Shown: positions 19,275 to 27,941 of the stretch, piece after piece
Position numbering within the stretch: the stretch's first letter is position 1
Layout of the letters: every line of letters starts with the position of its first letter
From: Pseudodesulfovibrio hydrargyri
GTDB taxonomy: Bacteria; Desulfobacterota; Desulfovibrionia; Desulfovibrionales; Desulfovibrionaceae
DNA length: 64,000 nt
Reading direction: 5' to 3'
Assembly: GCF_001874525.1 (NCBI RefSeq)
Contig: NZ_LKAQ01000004.1
Location: forward strand, 310,001 to 374,000
The notes under the pieces: model-generated
What the model was told of the DNA's origin: nothing
What the model saw: the letters and a program-made list of their open reading frames with translations, nothing else
Database searches by the model: none
Translations under genes and position numbers: made by a program

Positions 19275-20513
19275 ATGGCAAGAAACGATCTCATAGTGGG
19301 CCTGGACGTGGGCACCACCAAGATATGCACCGTGGTCGGCGAGGCCACGGACAACGGCGTCGACATCATCGGCATCGGCACCGCCCCTTCCACCGGGCTG
19401 CGCCGGGGGGTGGTCGTCAACATCGAGAAGACCGTCCAGTGCATCAAGAAATCGCTGGAGGACGCCGAACTCATGGCCGGTTGCGACATCCGCACCGTGT
19501 ACGCGGGCATCGCGGGCAGCCACATCCAGGGCTTCAACTCCCACGGCGTCATCGCGGTCAAGGGCGGCGAAGTGACCCAGCGCGACGTGGACCGGGTCAT
19601 CGAGGCCGCCAAGGCCATCGCCATCCCCATGGACCGCGAGGTGCTGCACACCCTGCCCCAGGAATTCATCGTCGACGACCAGCGCGGCATCGCCGATCCG
19701 CTGGGCATGGCCGGGGTCCGCCTGGAAGTGAAGGTCCACATCGTCACCGGCGCGGTGACCTCGGCCCAGAACATCATCCGCTCCTGCAACCGGTCAGGCC
19801 TGGACGTGTCCAACATCGTCCTGGAGTCCCTGGCCTCATCCAAGGCCGTGCTTTCGGCCGAGGAGCGCGAGATCGGCGTGGCCCTGGTGGACATCGGCGG
19901 CGGGACCACGGATATCGCGGTCTTTTCCAAGGACTCCATCAAGCACACCAGCGTGCTGGCCCTGGGCGGCCACAACCTGACCAACGACATCGCCTACGGG
20001 CTGCGCACGCCGATGATGTCCGCCGAGAAGATCAAGATGGACTACGGCTGCGCCATGGCCGACCTGGTCACCAGCGAGGAGATCATCGAGGTCCCGAGCG
20101 TGGGCGGGCGCGAGTCGCGCAAGATGAGCAAGCGCGTCCTGGCCGAGATCTGCGAGCCCAGGTGCGAGGAGATCCTCGCCCTGGTGGACCAGGAGCTGAT
20201 CAAGTCCGGGTTCAAGAACATGATCGCCGCGGGCGTTGTCCTGACCGGCGGCACCGTGCTCATTGACGGCATGCAGGAGCTGGCCGAACAGATTTTCGAC
20301 CTGCCGGTGCGCATCGGCTTTCCGGCCGAGGGCATCGGCGGCCTGGCCGAGGAGGTCAGAAGCCCCAAGTACGCCACGGCCGTGGGGCTGCTGCTCCACG
20401 GGGCCGAGGAGGAAGGACTCCACAACAAGGTCCGGCCCTTCAAGATCCGCGACGACTCCGGTTTCGACCGCATCGTCGGCAGGATGAAGAAGTGGTTCTC
20501 GGACATCGCATAA
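19275..20513 (+). CDS. ftsA: Cell division protein FtsA
   Basis: This 412-residue actin-fold ATPase tethers FtsZ to the membrane. It has the phosphate-1 loop G-L-D-V-G-T-T-K near residue 9, a phosphate-2 loop D-I-G-G-G-T-T-D-I-A and an adenosine motif V-L-T-G-G. The C-terminal stretch G-F-D-R-I-V-G-R-M-K-K-W-F is the expected amphipathic membrane-targeting helix. GGAG five bases upstream drives the ATG. ftsZ follows 66 bases later. Confidence 0.96.
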   Translation: MARNDLIVGLDVGTTKICTVVGEATDNGVDIIGIGTAPSTGLRRGVVVNIEKTVQCIKKSLEDAELMAGCDIRTVYAGIAGSHIQGFNSHGVIAVKGGEVTQRDVDRVIEAAKAIAIPMDREVLHTLPQEFIVDDQRGIADPLGMAGVRLEVKVHIVTGAVTSAQNIIRSCNRSGLDVSNIVLESLASSKAVLSAEEREIGVALVDIGGGTTDIAVFSKDSIKHTSVLALGGHNLTNDIAYGLRTPMMSAEKIKMDYGCAMADLVTSEEIIEVPSVGGRESRKMSKRVLAEICEPRCEEILALVDQELIKSGFKNMIAAGVVLTGGTVLIDGMQELAEQIFDLPVRIGFPAEGIGGLAEEVRSPKYATAVGLLLHGAEEEGLHNKVRPFKIRDDSGFDRIVGRMKKWFSDIA

Positions 20514-20527
20514 ACGAGGAAGTGATC

Positions 20528-20566
20528 ATGAGGATACAGGGAAACACGCAACAGGGAACAAACTGA
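20528..20566 (+). CDS. Possible 12-codon leader peptide ahead of ftsZ
   Basis: An ATG with GAGGAAG seven bases upstream opens a 12-codon frame ([12 protein letters not shown]). Its TGA overlaps the start of the ftsZ Shine-Dalgarno (TGAGGAGG). Termination there would deliver ribosomes onto the ftsZ site, so the frame could couple or tune FtsZ translation. It is short enough to be chance. Confidence 0.3.
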   Translation: MRIQGNTQQGTN

Positions 20567-20570
20567 GGAG
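20551..20570 (+). repeat. Leader motif shared with the ftsA leader (copy 2)
   Basis: ACAGGGAACAAACTGAGGAG differs from the ftsA leader copy by one extra base and one substitution. It carries the ftsZ ribosome-binding site. Confidence 0.55.
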
Positions 20571-20579
20571 GACATTGAA

Positions 20580-21833
20580 ATGGAATATTTCGAAATCGAG
20601 CATGAATCCAACGCCAAAATCAAGGTCGTGGGCTGCGGCGGAGGCGGCGGAAACGCGGTCAACAACATGATCCAGTCCGCGCTCAAGGGCGTGAAGTTCA
20701 TCGTCGCCAACACCGACAGCCAGGACATCCACAAGTCCCTGGCCGAGCACAAGATCCAGATCGGCGAGAAGCTGACCAAGGGGTTGGGCGCCGGCGCCAA
20801 TCCCGAGATCGGCCGGTCCGCGGCCATGGAGTCCATGGACCAGATCCGCGAGGCCCTGGACGGCTCGGACATGGTCTTCATCACCGCCGGCATGGGCGGC
20901 GGCACGGGCACCGGCTCCGCCCCGGTGGTGGCCCAGGTGGCCAAGGAACTGGGCGCGCTGACCGTGGGCGTGGTCACCAAGCCCTTCTACTTCGAGGGCA
21001 AGCGCCGCCTGGAGCAGGCCGAAGAGGGCACCCGCGCTTTAGCCGACGTGGTGGACTCCATCATCACCATTCCCAACGACCGCCTGCTCCAGTTGGCCGC
21101 CAAGAAGGCATCCTTCTCGGACATGCTCAAGAAGGCCGATGAGGTCCTGTACTACGCGGTCAAGGGCATCGCCGACCTGATCACCGTGCACGGCCTGATC
21201 AACCTGGACTTCGCCGACGTCAAGGCGGCCATGTCCAACTCCGGCATGGCGCTGATGGGCACCGGCATCGCCTCGGGCGAGTCCCGGGCCAAGGAGGCGG
21301 CCATGAAGGCGATCACCTCCCCGCTGCTCGAGGACGTGTCCATCGAGGGCGCCAAGGGCGTGCTCATCAACATCACCTGCGGCCCGGACATGCTCATCGA
21401 CGAGGTCTCCGAAGCCGCGGACATCATCTACAAGGAAGCCCACGACGACGCCGAGATCTTCTTCGGAACGGTCTTCGACCCGGACGCGGGCGACGAAATG
21501 CGCATCACCGTCATCGCCACGGGCATCGAGCCCGCCATGGAGGAGCCGGAACCGGCCCTGTCCAAGGCCGAACAGCAGAAGCTGCTGTTGCTCGGACCCC
21601 GCGGCGTGAACAAGTCCGCCGAACAGCCGCGCCGCGCCGGGCACCAGCGGGTCCTGAACACGGACCGCAACATCCCGGCCTACCTGCGCAAGGCGGGCGG
21701 CGAACTGAACACCACGGACCTGCCCCAGCGACAGGTCTCCCAGCGCGCCGTGGCCGGTCCCGGCGAGGAGGAGTTCATCTTCGAGGAAGACAACCTCGAC
21801 GTTCCCGCGTTCATCCGCAAGAACGTGGACTAG
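20580..21833 (+). CDS. ftsZ: Cell division GTPase FtsZ
   Basis: The 417-residue tubulin homolog forms the Z ring. The [12 protein letters not shown] loop is near residue 17, the tubulin signature G-G-G-T-G-T-G near 105, and the T7 loop N-L-D-F-A-D-V near 210. After a linker rich in Gln, Arg and Glu, two matches to the conserved C-terminal peptide appear: N364-I-P-A-Y-L-R-K and the terminal [11 protein letters not shown] (407-417). The second is the usual FtsA-binding tail; the first looks like an extra copy. AGGAGG lies nine bases ahead of the ATG. It is the last dcw gene. Confidence 0.97.
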   Translation: MEYFEIEHESNAKIKVVGCGGGGGNAVNNMIQSALKGVKFIVANTDSQDIHKSLAEHKIQIGEKLTKGLGAGANPEIGRSAAMESMDQIREALDGSDMVFITAGMGGGTGTGSAPVVAQVAKELGALTVGVVTKPFYFEGKRRLEQAEEGTRALADVVDSIITIPNDRLLQLAAKKASFSDMLKKADEVLYYAVKGIADLITVHGLINLDFADVKAAMSNSGMALMGTGIASGESRAKEAAMKAITSPLLEDVSIEGAKGVLINITCGPDMLIDEVSEAADIIYKEAHDDAEIFFGTVFDPDAGDEMRITVIATGIEPAMEEPEPALSKAEQQKLLLLGPRGVNKSAEQPRRAGHQRVLNTDRNIPAYLRKAGGELNTTDLPQRQVSQRAVAGPGEEEFIFEEDNLDVPAFIRKNVD

Positions 21834-21894
21834 ACGCAATATGCGGCGCGTGTAAGGGGGTGCCCTCATCGGTACCCGTACCCTGTATCATGGC

Positions 21895-23535
21895 GTGTCG
21901 GAGCCCCCTGCTCCCGACCTCGGCGGACGGCTGCCCGTGGCGCTGGCCGTCCCCGGAGGCGACAAGGCGGCCCTGTCCGCGCTCGGCTGGCAATCCGTGT
22001 ACCGGACCCTGGCCGAAGCGCCCGGGCTGGCCGTGGAGCGGGTCTTTCCCGACAAGCTCGGCACCACCGAGGGTGTTGATCCCCGGACGCGCGAATCAAA
22101 GAGCCCACTATCCTCATTCCCTGTAATAGCCTGGAGCATCACGTTCGAGGAGGACTTCCTCAGCCTACCTCGAACGCTCCTGGCAGCGGGCGTTCCGCCG
22201 CTTGCGGCGGAACGCCCATCTCTTCCCCTGGTCGTGGCCGGAGGCCCTGTGGCCTTTCTCAACCCGGCCCCCATCGCCCCGTTCGTGGACTGCTTCTGGG
22301 TGGGCGAGGCCGACGACCGCTTTCTCCATTTTTTCGACACCCTGCGCGGGCTGGTCTTTGACGGCGCGGACCGGGAAGCCATCCTCGACGCGGTCAAGGA
22401 CATGGACGGCGTGTACGCGCCGGGCCGCTCCAAAACCCCGGTCAGGCGGATCACCTCGGGCGGCCAGGGCCCGCTGACCGACCCCGCCTTCTCCTGCTTC
22501 ATCTCGGGGCGGGCCGCCTTCCGCGACACCCTGCTGCTCGAGGTCAACCGGGGCTGCCCCTACGGCTGCCGATTCTGCGCGGCGGGCTACATCTACCGCC
22601 CCCCGCGCCACGCCGAACTCGACGAGCTCAAGCGCATCGTGGAAATGGCCGACCCGCCCAAGGTCGGGCTGGTGGGCACGGCCCTGACCGACTGGCCCGA
22701 GCTGCTCCCGTTCCTCAAGTGGCTGCACGAACGCAAAAAGAAATTTTCCCTGTCCTCCATGCGCGCGGACGGCATCACCGAGGAACTGCTGGTCTACCTG
22801 CGCGAACGCGGCATCCGGACCATCACCCTGGCGCTGGAAGGGGCGAGCGAGCGGCTGCGCCGGATGATGAGCAAGAAGCTCGACCCCAAGGATTTTCTGA
22901 ACGCGGTCCGGCTGTGCGCCCGCTACGGCGTGAACCACCTCAAGATCTACATGATCGCGGGCTGGCCCGGCGAGACCGACGAGGACTACGCCGAACTGGC
23001 CGATTTCCTGGCCGAGATCGTGCGCATCCGTTCCGAGGAGCCCGGCGGACGCAAGAAACAGTTCATGCGCATCACCATCGGGGTCAGCTCGCTGGTGCCC
23101 AAGCCGTTCACCCCGTTCCAGTGGGCCCCGATGCTCTCCGAGGACGCCCTCAACGCGCGCATGAAGGGGCTCGAGAAGCTGGCCAAGCCGTACAAGGGCG
23201 TGACCCTGCAGCACGACGACCCGTTCCAGGCCCGGCTCCAGGGCCTGCTGGCGCGCGGCGGCGAGGAACTGGCCGAATTCATCCTCCTGGCGGCCGAACA
23301 CGGCGGCTGGAAAAAGGCCCTCAAGCTGTGGAACGGCGACCCGGCGGCCATCCTGGACCGCGAACGCGGACAGGACGAACCCTTCCCCTGGGAGGTCGTG
23401 GACATCGGCGTCAGACGCGACTACCTGTGGAAGGAATGGGAGCGCGCCAAGGCCGCCAAGGTCAGCCCCGGCTGCTCGGCCAGAGGCTGCGGGCAGTGCG
23501 CGGGCTGCGGCATGGAGCCGCAGTCCGGCGCATAG
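21895..23535 (+). CDS. Radical SAM protein related to the TIGR03960-type family
   Basis: This 546-residue protein has an N-terminal region resembling a degenerate B12-binding domain (L-A-A-E-R-P then V-V-A-G-G-P near residues 103-118). A radical SAM core follows with C221-x3-C225-x2-C228 in N-R-G-C-P-Y-G-C-R-F-C, then A-G-Y-I-Y-R-P-P-R. The C-terminus has a Cys-rich cluster (C-S-A-R-G-C-G-Q-C-A-G-C) that may bind a second metal or cluster. The substrate is unknown. The start is uncertain: GTG at 21895 is the first start codon after an in-frame stop at 21853, but no ribosome site lies near it. A perfect 13-bp hairpin lies in the coding region at 22188-22217. Confidence 0.82.
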   Translation: MSEPPAPDLGGRLPVALAVPGGDKAALSALGWQSVYRTLAEAPGLAVERVFPDKLGTTEGVDPRTRESKSPLSSFPVIAWSITFEEDFLSLPRTLLAAGVPPLAAERPSLPLVVAGGPVAFLNPAPIAPFVDCFWVGEADDRFLHFFDTLRGLVFDGADREAILDAVKDMDGVYAPGRSKTPVRRITSGGQGPLTDPAFSCFISGRAAFRDTLLLEVNRGCPYGCRFCAAGYIYRPPRHAELDELKRIVEMADPPKVGLVGTALTDWPELLPFLKWLHERKKKFSLSSMRADGITEELLVYLRERGIRTITLALEGASERLRRMMSKKLDPKDFLNAVRLCARYGVNHLKIYMIAGWPGETDEDYAELADFLAEIVRIRSEEPGGRKKQFMRITIGVSSLVPKPFTPFQWAPMLSEDALNARMKGLEKLAKPYKGVTLQHDDPFQARLQGLLARGGEELAEFILLAAEHGGWKKALKLWNGDPAAILDRERGQDEPFPWEVVDIGVRRDYLWKEWERAKAAKVSPGCSARGCGQCAGCGMEPQSGA

Positions 23536-23683
23536 GCCCAGATCGATCCGCCTCTTCGCCGCCCGGAACCGCGCCATCAGGCGCACTGAGGCTCGGTACC
23601 GGCTTCCCGATTTTCCTCGCACCTGCCGCCCCATCCGTGGTATCCTCCGCACATTGGACCCTTTGCAAACCAAGGAGCATGCC

Positions 23684-24424
23684 ATGAACAAGCTATTCAT
23701 CATATTGTCATTGTTGCTGATCCCCTATACCGCCCTGGCGGCGGGCGGGCGGACCGTGGACTACGAGATCAACGGACGGACGTTCGAGGGGTATTACATC
23801 AGCCCGGCGGACAAGGCCCCGCTGGTCTTCCTGGTCCACGACTGGGACGGGCTGACCGACTACGAGATAAAGAGGGCCGGGATGCTCGCGGACCTGGGTT
23901 ACGCCGTGTTCGCCGTGGACCTGTACGGCAAGGGCGTGCGGCCCGACAAGGTCGAGGACAAGAAGCGGCTGACCGGCGAGCTGTACGCGGACCGGCAGAC
24001 CATGCGCGCCCGGCTCATGGCCGGGCTGAACAAGGCCGCCGACCTCGGGGCCAACCTGTCCGACGCCGTGGCCATGGGCTACTGCTTCGGCGGCACGGCG
24101 GTTCTGGAGCTGGCCCGATCCGGGGCGAACCTCAAGGCGTTCGTGACCTTCCACGGCGGCCTGGCCACGCCCGATGGCCAGGACTACAAGGCGGCCAAGG
24201 GATTCGTCCTGGTCTTCCACGGCACGGCGGACCAGTCCGTGCCCATGGCCCAGTTCGCGGCCCTGGCCAGTGAGCTGGAGGCCACGGGCATCCGCCACGA
24301 GATGACCACCTACTCCGGCGCGCCCCACGCCTTCACCGTGTTCGGCACGGACCGCTACCGCAAGGACGCGGACGAGAAGTCCTGGGCCCGGTTCACGGAG
24401 TTTCTGAGCCAGACGCTGCGATAA
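23684..24424 (+). CDS. Secreted dienelactone hydrolase family protein
   Basis: The 246-residue alpha/beta hydrolase has an N-terminal signal peptide (about residues 1-20, ending A-L-A-A). The nucleophile elbow G-Y-C134-F-G-G uses cysteine as in dienelactone hydrolases. A G-T-A-D-Q-S-V-P acid loop and a G-A-P-H-A-F-T-V histidine motif complete the Cys-Asp-His triad. The likely location is periplasmic, and the substrate is unknown. AAGGAG at 23672-23677 fixes the start; an in-frame ATG ten codons earlier lacks a site. Confidence 0.85.
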   Translation: MNKLFIILSLLLIPYTALAAGGRTVDYEINGRTFEGYYISPADKAPLVFLVHDWDGLTDYEIKRAGMLADLGYAVFAVDLYGKGVRPDKVEDKKRLTGELYADRQTMRARLMAGLNKAADLGANLSDAVAMGYCFGGTAVLELARSGANLKAFVTFHGGLATPDGQDYKAAKGFVLVFHGTADQSVPMAQFAALASELEATGIRHEMTTYSGAPHAFTVFGTDRYRKDADEKSWARFTEFLSQTLR

Positions 24425-24518
24425 CCACCACACATTCGGCAGGGTGGCGGGGGAGACACCGCCCACCCTGTATCCGAAAAACCCGACCCATCTTCCTGTC
24501 ATTACCTCATTATAGATT

Positions 24519-24549
24519 TTGACAATAATAATACCGCATAATTTTCTAT
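24519..24549 (+). promoter_or_regulatory. Possible promoter of the AT-rich secreted-protein gene
   Basis: A perfect TTGACA at 24519-24524 lies in an unusually AT-rich stretch. The best -10 candidates are TTCTAT at 24544 (19-base spacer) and CATAAT at 24537 (12-base spacer). Neither spacing is ideal. Confidence 0.35.
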
Positions 24550-24589
24550 GACGGATATCTTCATCTCGTACCCCAACAAGGAGAGTGAG

Positions 24590-25537
24590 ATGAAGATATT
24601 GCTCATCGCCATCAGCTTTCTGTGTCTGCTCGCCGCCCCGGTGCACGCCGCCCCGCATGACCTGTCGGAATGGAATCAGAAGGAATGCATCGAAATGGTG
24701 TTTATCGGCGGGGAATCTATTAAGGACGAAAAGGGACAAAAAATAATGGGTGCCGAGTTGATTGCCGCAGGCCTGAATCAGGCCATCCCCATGGTGGTCA
24801 GTGCCATCCAAAAGAAAATCAAGGAATCGGACTTGAAGTACACCGCCACCTACGGGGCCACAGTGGCGGGGTCAAATTTGCTTTTGGTCAAGGACGGTGA
24901 AGAGAACAAGCAGTTGGCCGAAATCCAATTGACCCGTTACGCCGCGCACAAGAAGACCCCTTCAGGGCACCACAGGAAGAAGGCCAGCGTGATCACCCTG
25001 CTCGTGCACGAGGAAAAAAACGGCGCTTTCACCTTTACCGTGAAAGAGGCCGAGGTGCATTACGCCAAGTGCAGGATCGACCACAGGGAGAATGTAAGGG
25101 AAAAACCCAATTTTCCTTATATCGATCTGAAGATCGACATCACCATCCAATGCTTCTGGCTCGATTGGGAGGGCAACCCGAGAAGCGCCATTCTCGGGGC
25201 GCTGGCCCTGCCTGCACCCGGCGTTCCAGTCAGGGGGGACTCCCTGGAGGAGCCAGCCCCGAAGCCGAACCATATCGACGGCCATTGCCCGGCTAACGCC
25301 CTATTCGGCGATTCTAAAAAACCAAAATACGTGTCCTGGTTCCCGCCGTTCCCGGTCAACTATTATAAGGATCGGCAAACCAACGACGTGGCCTATGTCC
25401 TGAACATCACGGTGACGGAATTCGACGACTACACGGCGCTGGTCAAGAAGTACGGCGAATTCGCAAGCGGCATGGCGGACATTCTTCAGGGCATGGCCCT
25501 CAACCTGGTCCAACAGATTACCGCACCCGAAAAATAG
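24590..25537 (+). CDS. Hypothetical secreted protein, AT-richer than its neighbours
   Basis: The 315-residue product has a clear signal peptide (Met-Lys, hydrophobic core, cleavage after V-H-A-A near residue 20). The mature part has an N-terminal helix-rich segment, a central beta-rich region rich in Lys and Glu, and a C-terminal V-L-N-I-T-V-T-E-F-D-D-Y segment. I do not recognise the family. Codon use and base composition are clearly less GC-rich than in the flanking genes, and the upstream 100 bases are AT-rich, suggesting a transferred gene. AAGGAGAG supports the ATG. A GC-rich inverted stretch at 25562-25613 follows before the next gene. Confidence 0.65.
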   Translation: MKILLIAISFLCLLAAPVHAAPHDLSEWNQKECIEMVFIGGESIKDEKGQKIMGAELIAAGLNQAIPMVVSAIQKKIKESDLKYTATYGATVAGSNLLLVKDGEENKQLAEIQLTRYAAHKKTPSGHHRKKASVITLLVHEEKNGAFTFTVKEAEVHYAKCRIDHRENVREKPNFPYIDLKIDITIQCFWLDWEGNPRSAILGALALPAPGVPVRGDSLEEPAPKPNHIDGHCPANALFGDSKKPKYVSWFPPFPVNYYKDRQTNDVAYVLNITVTEFDDYTALVKKYGEFASGMADILQGMALNLVQQITAPEK

Positions 25538-25625
25538 GCAGAACTGCCGACAACATTTGCTCAGGGGGGGCCTCCCCGGGGCTCCCCTCTGGCGTTACGC
25601 GCCAAAAGGGGCTAGATAGACGGCC

Positions 25626-26327
25626 ATGAAACACCGCCGCGCAACGCTCGCCCTCCGTCCCGTCCCCCTGGTCCTCCTGGTCCTCCTGCTGCTCCCGGCC
25701 ACGGCGTTTGCCGAACAGCGGCCCGAGGGGTTCGTCACGCTCAACGAGTTCCTTCCGGGCGCGGTCTACGACGTCAAGTACTACACCGGCGACAACTTCG
25801 TGGGCGCGCGGGTGGACGGCTACGAGGCCCCCAAGGTCCTGGTGGCCGTGGAGGCCGCCAGGGCCCTGAAGGCGGTCCAGGAGGACGTGGCTCGGTTCGG
25901 GCTGTGCCTCAAGCTCTTCGACGGCTACCGCCCGCAGAGGGCCGTCAATCACTTCATGCGCTGGGCCGAAGACCTCGACGATACCCGGACCAAGGCGGCG
26001 CACTATCCGGACGTGGACAAGCGCAATCTGTTCCGCGACGGGTACATCGCGGCGCGGTCCGGGCACTCGCGCGGCTCCACCGTGGATTTGACCCTGGTGG
26101 ACAAGGCCACCGGCCGGGAGCTGGACATGGGCACTCCGTTCGACTTCTTCGGCCCGGAATCCTGGCCCGAGAACCCCGATTTCCCGCCCCAGGTCCGGGC
26201 CAACCGCGCCCTGCTCCGCGCCGTCATGCTCGGCCACGGCTTCAAACCCTACGAAGCCGAATGGTGGCATTTCACCCTCAGGGACGAGCCCTACCCCGAA
26301 ACCTACTTCGACTTCCCGGTGGAATAG
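25626..26327 (+). CDS. D-alanyl-D-alanine dipeptidase (VanX/DdpX family)
   Basis: This 233-residue zinc peptidase has a signal peptide (about residues 1-29), so it is probably periplasmic like Escherichia coli DdpX. The family motifs are present: F-D-G-Y-R-P with the catalytic Arg, the zinc block S-G-H-S-R-G-S-T-V-D-L-T, and E-W-W-H-F supplying the catalytic Glu and third His ligand. It would split D-Ala-D-Ala released during murein turnover. A VanX-type resistance role is unlikely because no vanH or vanA homolog is nearby. Confidence 0.9.
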   Translation: MKHRRATLALRPVPLVLLVLLLLPATAFAEQRPEGFVTLNEFLPGAVYDVKYYTGDNFVGARVDGYEAPKVLVAVEAARALKAVQEDVARFGLCLKLFDGYRPQRAVNHFMRWAEDLDDTRTKAAHYPDVDKRNLFRDGYIAARSGHSRGSTVDLTLVDKATGRELDMGTPFDFFGPESWPENPDFPPQVRANRALLRAVMLGHGFKPYEAEWWHFTLRDEPYPETYFDFPVE

Positions 26328-26350
26328 GACGTCCTCCCTTCGCGCACCCC

Positions 26351-26430
26351 GCGAAGCGGCGCCAAAAAGTTTTGAAGGGGAGTCCAGAGGGGAAACTTTT
26401 TCAAAAGTTTTCCCTCTGGCCGCCGGAGGC
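26351..26430 (+). repeat. Intergenic GCCTCCGGC-type hairpin repeat, single copy A
   Basis: The unit runs from GCGAAGC through CAAAAAGTTTTG and a GGGGAAAACTTTT-like hairpin arm to GCCGCCGGAGGC. The CCAGAGGG...CCCTCTGG arms pair around an AAACTTTTTCAAAAGTTTT stem. Six further copies occur in this window, always between genes. It lies between ddpX and the glyA terminator. Confidence 0.75.
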
Positions 26431-26433
26431 ATC

Positions 26434-26473
26434 AAAAAAAGCCGCCCTGCCGACAACGTCGGCAGGGCGGCTT
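26434..26473 (-). terminator. Terminator of glyA
   Basis: A 15-bp perfect stem (AGCCGCCCTGCCGAC with its complement, loop AAC) is followed on the minus strand by seven T residues. It lies 23 bases past the glyA stop. Confidence 0.92.
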
Positions 26474-26495
26474 ATCATAACTTATCAGGCTCGGC

Positions 26496-27734
26496 CTACC
26501 AGGCGAAGAGCGGGAATTCGCGGGCGAACTCCTCCACTTCCTCGGCGATGTTGGCCAGGGTCTTGTCGTCGTTCATGTTGTCCAGAGCGGCCACGATGGC
26601 CTCGGCTACCACGATCATGTCCTCTTCGATCATGCCGCGGGTGGTCAGGGCCGGGGTGCCCAGGCGGATGCCCGAGGTCTGGAACGGGGACTTGGTCTCG
26701 AACGGGATGGTGTTCTTGTTGGCCGTGATGCCCGCCTTGTCCAGGGCGATCTGGGCGTCCTTGCCGGTGTAGTCCTTGTCGGACAGGTCGAGCAGCATCA
26801 TGTGGTTGTCGGTGCCGCCGGAGACCAGCTTGTAGCCCGCCTCGGTCAGGGAGGCGGCCAGCTGCTTGGCGTTCTTGACCACCTGCTGCTGGTATTCCAC
26901 GAAACCGGGGGACAGGGCCTCGCCGAAGGCCACGGCCTTGGCCGCGATGACGTGCATCAGCGGGCCGCCCTGGATGCCGGGGAAGATGTTGGAGTTGAGT
27001 TCCTGCTCCAGGTCGTCGGAACTCAGGATCATGCCGCCGCGCGGGCCGCGCAGGGTCTTGTGGGTGGTGGTCGTGGTGTAGTGGGCGTGCTCGATGCAGG
27101 ACGGGTGCTCGCCCGCCGCGATCAACCCCGCGATGTGGGCCATGTCGACCATGAGCTTGGCTCCGACCTCGTCGGCGATGGCCCGGAACCGGGCGAAGTC
27201 GATGATGCGCGGATAGGCGGACGCCCCGGCGATGATCATGGTCGGCTTGTGCTCCTTGGCCAGCTTTTCGACCGCGTCGTAGTCGATGGTCTGGGTGTCC
27301 TTGTCCACGCCGTAGTGCACCATGTTGAAGAGCTTGCCCGAAAAGTTGACCGGGGAGCCGTGGGTCAGGTGGCCGCCGTGGGACAGGTCCATGCCGAGCA
27401 CGGTGTCGCCGGGCTGGCAGGCCGCGAAGTACACGGCCATGTTGGCCTGGGAGCCGGAGTGCGGCTGGACGTTGGCATAGGCCGCGCCGAACAGCTCCTT
27501 GGCGCGGTCGCGGGCCAGATCCTCGACCTCGTCCACGAACTCGCAGCCGCCGTACCAGCGCTTGCCCGGATAGCCTTCGGCGTATTTGTGGGTCATGACC
27601 GAGCCCTGGGCCTGGCGCACGGCAGTGGAGACGAAGTTCTCGCTGGCGATGAGCTCCAGCTTGGAGACCTGGCGTTCGATCTCGTCGGCAATGGCGGAGG
27701 CGACCGCCGGGTCCTGGATAAACAGCTCTTCCAT
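26496..27734 (-). CDS. glyA: Serine hydroxymethyltransferase
   Basis: The 412-residue PLP enzyme interconverts serine and glycine with transfer of a one-carbon unit to tetrahydrofolate. It has the [10 protein letters not shown] start, Y-A-E-G-Y-P-G-x-R-Y-Y/W-G-G-C, and the PLP lysine in [14 protein letters not shown]. The ATG at 27734 is preferred because GAGG lies eight bases ahead and the family starts here; the frame is open 17 codons further upstream. It has its own promoter, and its 5' leader of about 140 bases may be regulatory. Confidence 0.96.
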   Translation of the reverse strand: MEELFIQDPAVASAIADEIERQVSKLELIASENFVSTAVRQAQGSVMTHKYAEGYPGKRWYGGCEFVDEVEDLARDRAKELFGAAYANVQPHSGSQANMAVYFAACQPGDTVLGMDLSHGGHLTHGSPVNFSGKLFNMVHYGVDKDTQTIDYDAVEKLAKEHKPTMIIAGASAYPRIIDFARFRAIADEVGAKLMVDMAHIAGLIAAGEHPSCIEHAHYTTTTTHKTLRGPRGGMILSSDDLEQELNSNIFPGIQGGPLMHVIAAKAVAFGEALSPGFVEYQQQVVKNAKQLAASLTEAGYKLVSGGTDNHMMLLDLSDKDYTGKDAQIALDKAGITANKNTIPFETKSPFQTSGIRLGTPALTTRGMIEEDMIVVAEAIVAALDNMNDDKTLANIAEEVEEFAREFPLFAW

Positions 27735-27779
27735 GGTGATATCCTCGTGAAGTAAAATGTGGATGCGAATGGCTTCCCA

Positions 27780-27830
27780 GCCCAAGCGGGGAGGTTGGCG
27801 ATCCTCGCGCCACCTCGACGGTCACGGCTT
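27780..27830 (-). promoter_or_regulatory. Weak ZTP-riboswitch-like leader of glyA
   Basis: Read on the minus strand, the glyA leader holds GTGACCGTCG (27816-27825), a GAGGTGGCG/CGCCAACCTC hairpin, then CCGCTTGGGC (27780-27789), about 45 bases ahead of the ATG. ZTP riboswitches, often found before glyA, carry GTGACTGGCG and CCGCCTGGGCA in this order. The closing P1 strand normally found after the internal hairpin is not visible, so the match is weak. Confidence 0.25.
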
Positions 27831-27884
27831 TTTCACCGCTCCCGGCAGGCACTCCCGCCGTGCCCCGTGCACTGGAGATCCGTC

Positions 27885-27912
27885 CTTATATCAATACGGA
27901 ACACTCGTTCAA
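27885..27912 (-). promoter_or_regulatory. Sigma-70 promoter of glyA
   Basis: On the minus strand TTGAAC (27907-27912), a 16-base spacer and TATAAG (27885-27890) form a good promoter. The predicted start near 27878 gives a leader of about 140 bases. Confidence 0.65.
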
Positions 27913-27941
27913 GCTGTCCCGGTTGCGCCATGAGGAGGAAT

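Noticed and set aside
22188..22217. Terminator inside the radical SAM gene
   Set aside because: The perfect hairpin has no T-run and the conserved reading frame continues through it.
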